Source: an uncultured Erysipelotrichaceae bacterium (lineage in GTDB: Bacteria; Bacillota_I; Bacilli_A; Acholeplasmatales; Anaeroplasmataceae). Taken from it: a stretch of DNA of 9,290 bases. The notes beneath the pieces were generated by a model. It saw nothing but the letters and a program-made list of their open reading frames with translations, was not told the DNA's origin and made no database searches. Of this stretch, positions 1 through 6,312 are shown one piece after another (positions within the stretch are counted from its first letter, which is position 1; each line of letters begins with the position of its first letter). The stretch spans positions 1-9,290 of the forward strand of contig CACZRY010000058.1 of NCBI GenBank assembly GCA_902783745.1, in the 5' to 3' direction. The position numbers and the translations under genes were made by a program.

Positions 1-8
1 TTGTTTTT

Positions 9-884
9 TTAATTCTTTGCGTCAATTAATTCTTTTAAATCATCTTCAGTAAAAGTATATTGCTTATTACAGAAATTACAAGTAATTAATGCTTTATGAT
101 CTTGTTCTAATATTTCTAATAAGTCAGATTTTTTAAGAGTTAAAAGTCCTCTTGAAAATCTTTCTTTGCTGCATTTACAATTTGAAGTTAATTCTCTTTC
201 TTCAAGTTCAATATAATCACCATCAGTAATTTCATTTATTATTTCTAATGCAGTATATCCTTCCTTTAACATTTCTGATAAAGGCTTCATTTTTGAAAGT
301 CTATCCTCAAGCTTTAATAAATCCTCTTCTTTACATCCAGGCATTACTTGTACTAAAAAGCCACCTGCAGCTTTAATTGTTGCAGCCTCATCATCATCAA
401 ATACTTCTGATAGTCCAACTGCAGAAGGGATTTGTTCACTCTTTGTAAAATAATATGTGAAATCTTTTGCGATTTCACCAGATATTATTTCTGATGAACC
501 AGAGAATGGTTGTCTTAAATGTAAGTCTTTTACAACTGTTATTTCACCATTACCAACTCCAAATGATAAATCCTGCTTACCATCCTTACCTATTAATAAT
601 ACTCCTGGGTTTTCGCAATATCCTCTAACGTTACCATTTGTAGCTTCAATTGTAATCTTACCAATAGGGCCATCGCCTTTTACATATATATTTAATGTGT
701 CATCATTTTTATATGTACATGACATAATTGCACCCATAGTTAATGTTCTACCTAATGCAGCGCAAGAAGTAGGGTATAAGTTAAATATTTTTTGATTATG
801 CTTTACAATTCCTGTTGTGATTGCAGCATATATTCTAACTGTTTCATGCATACAATATGCTTTTACTAAATAATTATCTTTCAT
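9..884 (-). CDS. hslO: Hsp33 redox-regulated molecular chaperone
   Basis: Cytosolic holdase chaperone that is switched on by oxidative unfolding and protects proteins during oxidative or heat stress. The 291-residue product has the usual Hsp33 length. It starts MKDNYLVKA, the typical family N-terminus, and carries a C-terminal zinc/redox switch: Cys236-x-Cys238 and, about 30 residues later, Cys269-x-x-Cys272. These four cysteines bind zinc when reduced and form disulfides on activation. I chose the ATG at 882-884 because it fits the family N-terminus and has GGTGA five bases upstream. The frame stays open to an ATG at 945-947, but that extension adds 21 atypical residues and runs through the predicted promoter. 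The gene is transcribed divergently from the arginine operon and has no evident functional link to it. Its stop (TAA, at 9-11) is almost at the window edge, so no terminator can be judged. The family assignment is secure. Confidence 0.95.
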   Translation of the reverse strand: MKDNYLVKAYCMHETVRIYAAITTGIVKHNQKIFNLYPTSCAALGRTLTMGAIMSCTYKNDDTLNIYVKGDGPIGKITIEATNGNVRGYCENPGVLLIGKDGKQDLSFGVGNGEITVVKDLHLRQPFSGSSEIISGEIAKDFTYYFTKSEQIPSAVGLSEVFDDDEAATIKAAGGFLVQVMPGCKEEDLLKLEDRLSKMKPLSEMLKEGYTALEIINEITDGDYIELEERELTSNCKCSKERFSRGLLTLKKSDLLEILEQDHKALITCNFCNKQYTFTEDDLKELIDAKN

Positions 885-889
885 TTTAA

Positions 890-894
890 TCACC
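890..894 (-). promoter_or_regulatory. Ribosome binding site of hslO
   Basis: On the minus strand, GGTGA lies five bases before the ATG at 882-884. It supports the shorter Hsp33 start over the upstream in-frame ATG at 945-947. Confidence 0.65.
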
Positions 895-918
895 GATAGG
901 TATTTTAACATATTAAAG

Positions 919-947
919 AAAATAAGTATATATTTACTTTTTGTCAA
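919..947 (-). promoter_or_regulatory. Predicted sigma-A promoter of hslO
   Basis: Read on the minus strand, a perfect -35 TTGACA (947-942) is followed after 17 bases by TATTTT (924-919), a 4/6 match to the -10 consensus. Transcription would start near 912, giving a 5' leader of about 28 nt before the hslO ATG. A promoter here also argues against translation starting at 947. The stretch is AT-rich, so the -10 is the weaker half of the call. Confidence 0.65.
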
Positions 948-1006
948 AAATTCATAAAGAATTAATAAAATATGTTTTTTATAAGGATTTTATATAAAAA
1001 TAACTA

Positions 1007-1024
1007 ATGAAAACGCTTTTTCAT
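1007..1024. promoter_or_regulatory. 18-bp palindrome, possible operator
   Basis: ATGAAAACG followed by CTTTTTCAT is an inverted repeat with 8 of 9 paired positions, centred between 1015 and 1016. It lies 20 bp upstream of the argG -35 box and about 60 bp upstream of the hslO -35. It resembles LacI-family sites such as the CcpA cre (TGAAAnCGnTTTCA), but its half-sites are spaced wider than that consensus. With so little spacer it would make a poor RNA hairpin, so a DNA-level protein site is the more natural reading. The binding protein is unknown. Confidence 0.35.
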
Positions 1025-1044
1025 AATAAAAGGAATAAATTTTA

Positions 1045-1072
1045 TTGACTTTAAAAAATAATATTCTATAAT
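1045..1072 (+). promoter_or_regulatory. Predicted sigma-A promoter of the arg operon
   Basis: A -35 TTGACT (1045-1050, 5/6 match) and a perfect -10 TATAAT (1067-1072) are separated by 16 bp. Predicted transcription start is near 1079, giving a leader of about 394 nt before argG that includes both attenuators described below. This is the best plus-strand promoter in the intergenic region. A second perfect TATAAT at 1144-1149 lacks a convincing -35. Confidence 0.8.
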
Positions 1073-1078
1073 TTAATT

Positions 1079-1230
1079 ATCTATTTTGGGCCGGTTCCTT
1101 AATAGATACTTTTGCAAAGATAGTTTAATAAAATAAACTTGAGTATAATTATGAAAGAACAATAGTTCACTACATAATTATTGTCCTTTCAAAGAAAAGG
1201 GACTCAATATTTAAGTCCTTTTTTCTTTAA
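1079..1230 (+). promoter_or_regulatory. Unclassified upstream attenuator in the arg leader
   Basis: About 150 nt of leader RNA between the promoter and the T-box that matches no RNA family I recognise. Visible helices are: A, CTATTTTG with CAAAGATAG (1081-1088 / 1115-1123, one bulged base) enclosing a GGCCGG-containing loop; B, AGTTTA with TAAACT (1122-1127 / 1134-1139), which competes with A for two bases; C, a 15-position hairpin (1153-1167 / 1176-1190) with one mismatch and one G-T pair; and D, an intrinsic terminator (1195-1224). The 3' arm of C and the 3' arm of D both contain GTCCTTT (1183-1189 and 1215-1221). The terminator 5' arm AAGGGAC (1197-1203) can pair with either copy. That gives mutually exclusive terminator and antiterminator states, as in a transcription attenuator. 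It could instead be a separate small RNA ending at D. The ligand or signal is unknown. Confidence 0.5.
1195..1228 (+). terminator. Intrinsic terminator inside the leader, upstream of the T-box
   Basis: AAGGGACT (1197-1204) pairs with AGTCCTTT (1214-1221) across a 9-nt loop, with one G-T pair, and the stem can extend through flanking A/T pairs. The T-run starts at 1219 and continues to 1224. Because A-rich and T-rich flanks mirror each other, it might also stop minus-strand transcription. It sits between the argG promoter and the T-box, so readthrough or antitermination is needed for operon expression from that promoter. Confidence 0.7.
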
Positions 1231-1240
1231 TCTAATTTAA

Positions 1241-1435
1241 ATATCATCTGTGATATAGAAATAGTAAGTCTACTGATATTTATAGAGAGTAGGGGATGGT
1301 GGAAGCCCTACAGTTAAGTTTACTGAATGAGCCTATTGAGATGAATCATTTAAAGGGGCCTTATTTATAATAAGGCAATTAGAGTGGCACCGCGCGTATT
1401 AATGCGTCTCTTTCGATTGAAAGGGACGTTTTTTT
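1241..1435 (+). promoter_or_regulatory. T-box riboswitch (tRNA-sensing leader) of the arg operon
   Basis: A T-box senses an uncharged tRNA through a specifier codon in stem I and the tRNA 3' end in the antiterminator bulge, preventing termination. Seen here: stem I base TCATC/GATGA (1244-1248 / 1340-1344), a kink-turn region (GTGATATAGA opposite GA at 1338-1339), helix AATAG/CTATT (1260-1264 / 1333-1337), AGAGAG (1284-1289), and an apical stem GTAGGG/CCCTAC (1289-1294 / 1306-1311) capped by a GGTGGAAG-type loop. Stem III is GCCTTATT/AATAAGGC (1358-1365 / 1369-1376). The T-box sequence AGAGTGGCACCGCG is at 1381-1394. In the antiterminator AGAG (1381-1384) pairs with CTCT (1408-1411), which otherwise belongs to the terminator. 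TGGC in the bulge predicts a tRNA ending GCCA. Only about 10 nt separate stems I and III, so stem II is absent. The likely specifier is GAG (1329-1331). The T-box call is secure; the specifier is not. Confidence 0.95.
1405..1435 (+). terminator. T-box-controlled intrinsic terminator
   Basis: CGTCTCTTTC (1405-1414) pairs with GAAAGGGACG (1419-1428) around a 4-nt loop, giving 10 bp with one G-T pair, followed by seven T residues (1429-1435). Its 5' arm contains the CTCT needed by the T-box antiterminator, so the two structures exclude each other. It lies 38 nt before the argG start. Confidence 0.93.
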
Positions 1436-1457
1436 ATTGTATAATAGTAAAGATTAT

Positions 1458-1462
1458 GGAGG
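1458..1462 (+). promoter_or_regulatory. Ribosome binding site of argG
   Basis: GGAGG lies ten bases before the ATG at 1473. It decides the argG start against a TTG in the same frame at 1437, which falls immediately after the terminator T-run and has no binding site. Confidence 0.85.
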
Positions 1463-1472
1463 AAAGAAAACT

Positions 1473-2708
1473 ATGGACAAGAAAAATATCAAAAAAGTTG
1501 TATTAGCATATTCAGGAGGACTTGATACTTCAATTATCATTCCTTGGTTAAAGGAGAATTACAATAACTGTGAAGTTATTGCAGTATCAGGTAATGTTGG
1601 ACAAGCTGATGAATTAGATGGTCTTGAAGCTAAAGCTATTAAGACTGGTGCATCTAAGCTTATTGTAATGGATTTAAATAAGGAATTCGTTGAGGATTTC
1701 ATTTTCCCTACAGTTAAGGCTGGTGCTAAATATGAAGGTAAATATTTATTAGGTACATCATTTGCACGTCCTTTAATTGGTAAGAGACTTGCTGAAATTG
1801 CATTAAAGGAAGGCGCAGATGCAATTTGTCATGGATGTACAGGTAAGGGTAACGACCAAGTAAGATTTGAACTTGCTATCAAGGCTGTTGCACCAAATAT
1901 GCCAATTATCGCTCCATGGAGAGAATGGACTATTAAGTCAAGAGATGAAGAAATTGATTATGCAGAAGCACATAATGTTCCACTAAAGATTTCAAGAGAA
2001 ACAAATTATTCTAAGGATAAGAACTTATGGCATTTATCTCATGAAGGCTTAGATCTAGAAAATCCAGCTAATGAGCCTAATTATGAAAAGATTCTAGAAA
2101 TGGGAGTATCACCAGAAAAAGCACCTAATACTCCAGAATATGTAACTATTCATTTCGAAAAGGGTATTCCTACAATGGTTAATGGCAAGAAGATGGATTC
2201 TGTTGATTTAGTTTGGGAATTAAATAAGATTGGTGGAAGAAACGGTGTTGGTATTATTGATATCGTTGAAAACAGATTAGTTGGTATGAAGTCTCGTGGT
2301 GTTTATGAAACTCCAGGTGGAACTTTATTATATGAAGCTCATGAAATTCTTGAATCAATTACTTTAGATAAGCAAACAATGCATTTCAAGAGAAGTGTTT
2401 CTGATAAGTTTGCAGAATTAGTATATGATGGATTATGGTTCACTCAGTTAAGAGAAGCATTATCAGCATTCGTTGATAATACTCAACAAGTTGTAACTGG
2501 TGATGTTAAATTAAAATTATACAAGGGTAATGTAATTCCTGCAGGTGTAACATCTCCAAATTCATTATGGAATGAAGAAATTGCTTCATTTGGTGATGAT
2601 GAAGGTGCTTATAATCAAGCAGATTCTGCTGGATTCATTAACTTATTTGGTTTACCAGTTAAGGTACAAGCTTTATTAAATGAAGCTAAAGCAAAGAAAA
2701 ATAAGTAA
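1473..2708 (+). CDS. argG: Argininosuccinate synthase
   Basis: Joins citrulline and aspartate with ATP to form argininosuccinate, the penultimate step of arginine synthesis in the cytosol. The 411-residue protein has the normal family length. The N-terminal ATP pyrophosphatase loop AYSGGLDTS is at residues 12-20, and the conserved substrate-binding region [14 protein letters not shown] is at about 120-133. APWREW (147-152) and [10 protein letters not shown] (274-283) are further family blocks in the C-terminal domain. The ATG at 1473 is preferred for its GGAGG and its typical start, [16 protein letters not shown]. It is the first operon gene and sits directly behind two leader terminators, so it and everything downstream should depend on readthrough. 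Placing the two last-step genes (argG, argH) ahead of the earlier-step genes means the leader controls the whole pathway at once. Confidence 0.98.
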   Translation: MDKKNIKKVVLAYSGGLDTSIIIPWLKENYNNCEVIAVSGNVGQADELDGLEAKAIKTGASKLIVMDLNKEFVEDFIFPTVKAGAKYEGKYLLGTSFARPLIGKRLAEIALKEGADAICHGCTGKGNDQVRFELAIKAVAPNMPIIAPWREWTIKSRDEEIDYAEAHNVPLKISRETNYSKDKNLWHLSHEGLDLENPANEPNYEKILEMGVSPEKAPNTPEYVTIHFEKGIPTMVNGKKMDSVDLVWELNKIGGRNGVGIIDIVENRLVGMKSRGVYETPGGTLLYEAHEILESITLDKQTMHFKRSVSDKFAELVYDGLWFTQLREALSAFVDNTQQVVTGDVKLKLYKGNVIPAGVTSPNSLWNEEIASFGDDEGAYNQADSAGFINLFGLPVKVQALLNEAKAKKNK

Positions 2709-2747
2709 TTTATAAAATATTTTATTGTAAGAAAAGAGGTAACTTTT

Positions 2748-4112
2748 ATGGCCAAGATGTGGGCAGGTAGATTTAAAAAAGAAGAAAATAAAGAGGTAAA
2801 TGATTTCAATTCTTCAATATCATTTGATGGAAGAATGTATGAATCAGATATCACAGGCTCTATTGCACATGCTACAATGCTTGGCCATAAGGGTATCATC
2901 TCAGAAGCTGATTCTAAGCTTATATGTGAGACTCTAGCTGACATTTTAGCTGATATTAAAGAAGGCAAATTAGAACTTGATCCTGAAGCTGAAGATATTC
3001 ATATGTTTGTTGAGGCTGAATTAACAAAAAGAATTGGTGAAGTAGGTAAGAGATTACATACATCACGTTCAAGAAATGACCAGGTAGCCTTAGATATAAG
3101 AATAGAATTAAGAAAAGATATTATAGAAATAAAGGGTTTAATCCAAAATCTTATTAATTCAATTTTAGACCTTGCAGAAAAGAATAAAGAAACAATTATG
3201 CCAGGTTATACTCATCTACAACGTGCTCAGCCTATTACATATGCAAATTATTTACTTGCATATGCATATATGTTAAAGCGTGATATTTCAAGATTAGATG
3301 ATACATATAAGAGAATGAATTATTCACCTCTTGGTGCTTGTGCACTTGCAGGTACTACATATGATATTGATAGAGAAATGGTTGCGTCAAAGCTTGGATT
3401 TGATGGAATTGTTATGAATTCACTTGATTCAGTATCAGATAGAGATTCAGTTGTAGAACTTGCAAATGATATTGCAATTGCGATGATGCATTTATCAAGA
3501 TTCTCAGAAGAAATAATACTACATTGTAGCTGGGAATTTAAGTTTATTGAATTAGATGATGCTTATTCAACAGGTTCATCTATTATGCCTCAAAAGAAAA
3601 ATCCAGATATTGCTGAATTAGTAAGAGGTAAAACTGGTAGATGCTATGGTGATTTAGTTACTTTATTAACAATGCTTAAGGGACTTCCTTTAGCATATAA
3701 TAAGGATATGCAAGAAGACAAAGAAGCTATATTTGATGCAGTAGATACAATTAAGCAATGCCTAAAGATATTTGCACCAATGATTGATACTATCACAGTT
3801 AATAAAGAAAATATGCGTAAGGCTGCAGCTAAAGGATTTATTAATGCTACAGATTTAGCAGATTATTTAGTTAAGAAGGGTATGGCCTTCCGTGATGCTT
3901 ATAAGATTTCTGGTTCTATAGTTGGATATTGTATTGAAAAGAATACTGTATTAGAAGAATTAGATTTAGATACATATAAGACTTATTCAAATCTTTTTGA
4001 TAAGGATGTATATGAATATATTAATTTAGAAACTTGTACATTTAAGCGTACTAGTATGGGTGCATCTGGTATTAAATCAGTAGAAGCACAAATAAAAGAT
4101 TTAAGAGGTTAA
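2748..4112 (+). CDS. argH: Argininosuccinate lyase
   Basis: Splits argininosuccinate into arginine and fumarate, the last step of arginine synthesis; the family is homotetrameric and belongs to the fumarase/aspartase superfamily. At 454 residues it is full length and starts MAKMWAGRF, the usual N-terminus. Conserved blocks are TSRSRNDQV (105-113), GYTHLQRAQP (153-162, with the catalytic-region His156) and the superfamily signature GSSIMPQKKNPD (276-287), which holds the catalytic serine loop. GAGG lies eight bases before the ATG. The 39-nt gap after argG is the longest in the operon but shows no terminator. There is no sign of an ArgA-type acetyltransferase fusion at the C-terminus, which occurs in some bacteria. 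Confidence 0.98.
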   Translation: MAKMWAGRFKKEENKEVNDFNSSISFDGRMYESDITGSIAHATMLGHKGIISEADSKLICETLADILADIKEGKLELDPEAEDIHMFVEAELTKRIGEVGKRLHTSRSRNDQVALDIRIELRKDIIEIKGLIQNLINSILDLAEKNKETIMPGYTHLQRAQPITYANYLLAYAYMLKRDISRLDDTYKRMNYSPLGACALAGTTYDIDREMVASKLGFDGIVMNSLDSVSDRDSVVELANDIAIAMMHLSRFSEEIILHCSWEFKFIELDDAYSTGSSIMPQKKNPDIAELVRGKTGRCYGDLVTLLTMLKGLPLAYNKDMQEDKEAIFDAVDTIKQCLKIFAPMIDTITVNKENMRKAAAKGFINATDLADYLVKKGMAFRDAYKISGSIVGYCIEKNTVLEELDLDTYKTYSNLFDKDVYEYINLETCTFKRTSMGASGIKSVEAQIKDLRG

Positions 4113-4116
4113 TATA

Positions 4117-5070
4117 ATGAAATTTAAAGTGTTTATTGATGGTAATAAAGGAACAACAGGATTAAGAATCAATGAAAGATTCCAAGGAAGAGAAGATATT
4201 GAATTATTAGTTATTCCTGAAGAGCTAAGACATGATAATGAAACAATAAAAAAATATATAAATGAATCAGATATTACATTCTTATGCTTACCTGATGATG
4301 CATCTAAAGAACATGCAACATTCCTAGATCCATCTAATAAGCATACTAAGATAATTGATGCATCAACTGCACATAGAGTTGATCCTAATTGGGCATATGG
4401 TTTCCCTGAATTATCAGCTGATCATTTTAATGCAATTAAGAAAAATCAGCTTGTTGCAGGACCAGGATGCTATGCATCAGGATTCTTATCAATTGCATAT
4501 CCATTAGTAAAGCTTGGAATTGCACCAAAAAATTATCCTTTTGCAATTTCTGCAATAAGTGGATATAGTGGTGCAGGTAAGGCTGGTATTAAGCAATATG
4601 AAGATCCAAATAGAAGCGTTGAATTTGATGCTCCAAGATTATATGCTATGCAACAACAGCATAAGCATTTACCTGAAATGATGATTATTGCTGGATTAGA
4701 AGAAAAGCCTTTATTTAATCCATATGTTTGTGATTTCTTAGAAGGTATGATTGTATCAGTACCTCTATATGTAAATAGATTAAATAAGAAAATTACAGCA
4801 AGTGAATTAAGAGAAGAATTTGCTAATTATTATAAAGACTCTTCATTTGTAAGAGTTTCACCTTTTAATGAAAAGGGTACAGAAGATGGTTTCTTAGCAG
4901 CAAATAAGCTTGCTGGTAAGGATTATTTAGAAATTATTATTTCTGGTAATGATGAAAGAATTAATATAACAGCTTGTTTAGATAACCTAGGTAAGGGTGC
5001 ATCTGGTGCTGCTATTGAATGTATGAATATAATGTTAGGATTAGATCCAAAAACTGGTCTAAACCTATAG
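4117..5070 (+). CDS. argC: N-acetyl-gamma-glutamyl-phosphate reductase, short (type 2) form
   Basis: NADPH-dependent reduction of N-acetylglutamyl phosphate to N-acetylglutamate semialdehyde, the third step from glutamate. The protein has 317 residues with an N-terminal Rossmann region (FIDGNKGTTGLRI, residues 6-18). The catalytic cysteine is Cys118 in GPGCYASGF, and the likely catalytic histidine is His184 in HKHLPE. The length and the block SAISGYSGAGK (145-155) followed by IKQYED resemble the short type 2 enzymes known from proteobacteria, not the roughly 345-residue type 1 of Bacillus. It starts 4 nt after the argH stop, and its AAGAGG site lies within the last argH codons, so translational coupling is likely. 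Codon use looks like its neighbours, with no sign of recent transfer. Function is secure; the type 2 label rests on motif memory. Confidence 0.96.
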   Translation: MKFKVFIDGNKGTTGLRINERFQGREDIELLVIPEELRHDNETIKKYINESDITFLCLPDDASKEHATFLDPSNKHTKIIDASTAHRVDPNWAYGFPELSADHFNAIKKNQLVAGPGCYASGFLSIAYPLVKLGIAPKNYPFAISAISGYSGAGKAGIKQYEDPNRSVEFDAPRLYAMQQQHKHLPEMMIIAGLEEKPLFNPYVCDFLEGMIVSVPLYVNRLNKKITASELREEFANYYKDSSFVRVSPFNEKGTEDGFLAANKLAGKDYLEIIISGNDERINITACLDNLGKGASGAAIECMNIMLGLDPKTGLNL

Positions 5071-5080
5071 GAGGTTTTTT

Positions 5081-6304
5081 ATGAAAGAAATTGAGAATGG
5101 CGTTGTTGCTCCTAAGGGATTTACTGCAAATGGTATACATGCAGGAATTAGAGCAAATAAAACTAAAATTGATTTAGCAGTTATTTTATCTGAGGTTTTA
5201 GGTACATCAGCTGCAGTTTATACAACTAACAAGGTTAAGGCTGCACCTATTTATGTGACACAAGAAAACTTAAGTGATGGATATGCACAAGCAATAATCG
5301 TAAATTCAGGTAATGCAAATACTTGTAATGCAAATGGTATTGATATTGCAAAGCAAACTTGTGATATTTTAGCTAAGAATTTAAATATTAATGCAAACGA
5401 TATTATTGTTGCATCAACTGGTGTAATTGGTATGCCAATGTCAATTGAACCATTTAAAACAGGTATTCCTGAAATTATTAAGGGATTAGGAAATAAAAAA
5501 GAAAATTCTGAACTTGCTAACCAAGGTATGATGACAACTGATACAGTTATGAAAAATATTGCTATCGAATTTGAACTTGGTGGTAAGATTTGTCGTATGG
5601 GTGCTATGACTAAGGGTTCTGGTATGATTGCACCAAATATGGCAACAATGTTATGCTTTGTTACAACAGATGCAGCAATTTCATCAAATGTATTAAAGCA
5701 AGCATTAAGTGAAGCTGTTTCTGATTCATTTAATATGTTAACTGTTGATGGTGATACATCAACAAATGATACACTTGCCATAATTGCAAATGGATTATGT
5801 GGCAATAAAGAAATCGATGTTGCAGCAGGTAAGGATTATGAAACATTCTTACAAGCTTTAAAATATGTAACTATTAAGTTAGCTAAGAAGATGGCTAAGG
5901 ATGGTGAAGGTGCAACTAAGCTTATGGTTGTAAGTGTTAAGGGTGCAAAGACTACAAACGATGCAAAAATTGTTGCAAAGAGTGTAGCATCATCAAGCTT
6001 ACTTAAGTGTGCTATTTTCGGTGCAGATGCTAACTGGGGTAGAGTTTTATGCGCAATTGGTTATTCTAAGGCTGATGTAGATGTTAATAAGGTATTTATG
6101 GCATTTAAGTCATCTAAGGGTACAGTTGTTACTTGCAAGAATGGTGCAGGTGTAGAATTCTCTGAAGAAAAAGCAAAAGAAATCTTATTAGAAGATGAAA
6201 TTACAATAGAAATTGATTTATGTGACGGGGAAGGAGTAGCTGAAGCATTTGGCTGTGACTTAACTTATGATTATGTTAAGATTAATGGCGATTACAGAAG
6301 CTAA
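5081..6304 (+). CDS. argJ: Glutamate N-acetyltransferase / ornithine acetyltransferase
   Basis: Transfers the acetyl group from N-acetylornithine to glutamate, releasing ornithine and regenerating N-acetylglutamate; bifunctional members can also use acetyl-CoA. The precursor of 407 residues carries the self-cleavage motif KGSGMIAPNMATML (178-191). The chain is cut between Ala188 and Thr189, and Thr189 becomes the N-terminal nucleophile of the beta chain. STGVIG (112-117) matches the oxyanion-hole region, TVDGDTSTNDT (221-231) is another family block, and the C-terminus YVKINGDYRS is typical. AGGAGG overlaps the argC stop codon and lies six bases before the ATG. No argA is present here, so a bifunctional ArgJ would complete the pathway within this operon, but sequence alone does not settle that point. 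Confidence 0.97.
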   Translation: MKEIENGVVAPKGFTANGIHAGIRANKTKIDLAVILSEVLGTSAAVYTTNKVKAAPIYVTQENLSDGYAQAIIVNSGNANTCNANGIDIAKQTCDILAKNLNINANDIIVASTGVIGMPMSIEPFKTGIPEIIKGLGNKKENSELANQGMMTTDTVMKNIAIEFELGGKICRMGAMTKGSGMIAPNMATMLCFVTTDAAISSNVLKQALSEAVSDSFNMLTVDGDTSTNDTLAIIANGLCGNKEIDVAAGKDYETFLQALKYVTIKLAKKMAKDGEGATKLMVVSVKGAKTTNDAKIVAKSVASSSLLKCAIFGADANWGRVLCAIGYSKADVDVNKVFMAFKSSKGTVVTCKNGAGVEFSEEKAKEILLEDEITIEIDLCDGEGVAEAFGCDLTYDYVKINGDYRS

Positions 6305-6312
6305 TTACTACT

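Noticed and set aside
457..795. 112-codon open frame on the plus strand
   Set aside because: Fully antisense to hslO, whose product is certain; no family features or binding site.
885..947. N-terminal extension of Hsp33 from the ATG at 945-947
   Set aside because: The 21 extra residues do not resemble the family, the internal ATG at 882-884 has a ribosome binding site, and the extension covers the predicted hslO promoter.
949..963. AATTC-ATAAA-GAATT inverted repeat next to the hslO -35
   Set aside because: Half-sites face the opposite way to an ArgR box, it does not match CIRCE or CtsR sites, and 5-bp A/T repeats are common at this composition.
1120..1150. Second promoter with the perfect TATAAT at 1144-1149
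   Set aside because: No acceptable -35 at 16-18 bp, and the upstream TG is one base off the extended -10 position. Not excluded, but too weak to list.
1081..1230. Degenerate second T-box
   Set aside because: No ACCGCG-type T-box sequence, no AGAGAG or GGTG apical motif and no kink-turn; only the terminator is shared.
1437..1472. TTG start for argG twelve codons upstream
   Set aside because: It lies directly after the T-box terminator T-run, has no binding site, and adds residues absent from the family. GGAGG at 1458-1462 points to the ATG at 1473.
2615..2968. 117-codon open frame on the minus strand across the argG-argH junction
   Set aside because: Antisense shadow of two certain genes in AT-rich DNA; hydrophobic stretches arise from complementary codon bias.
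5251..5805. 184-codon open frame on the minus strand within argJ
   Set aside because: Long but wholly antisense to argJ; the composition fits a shadow of the coding strand and no motif is recognisable.
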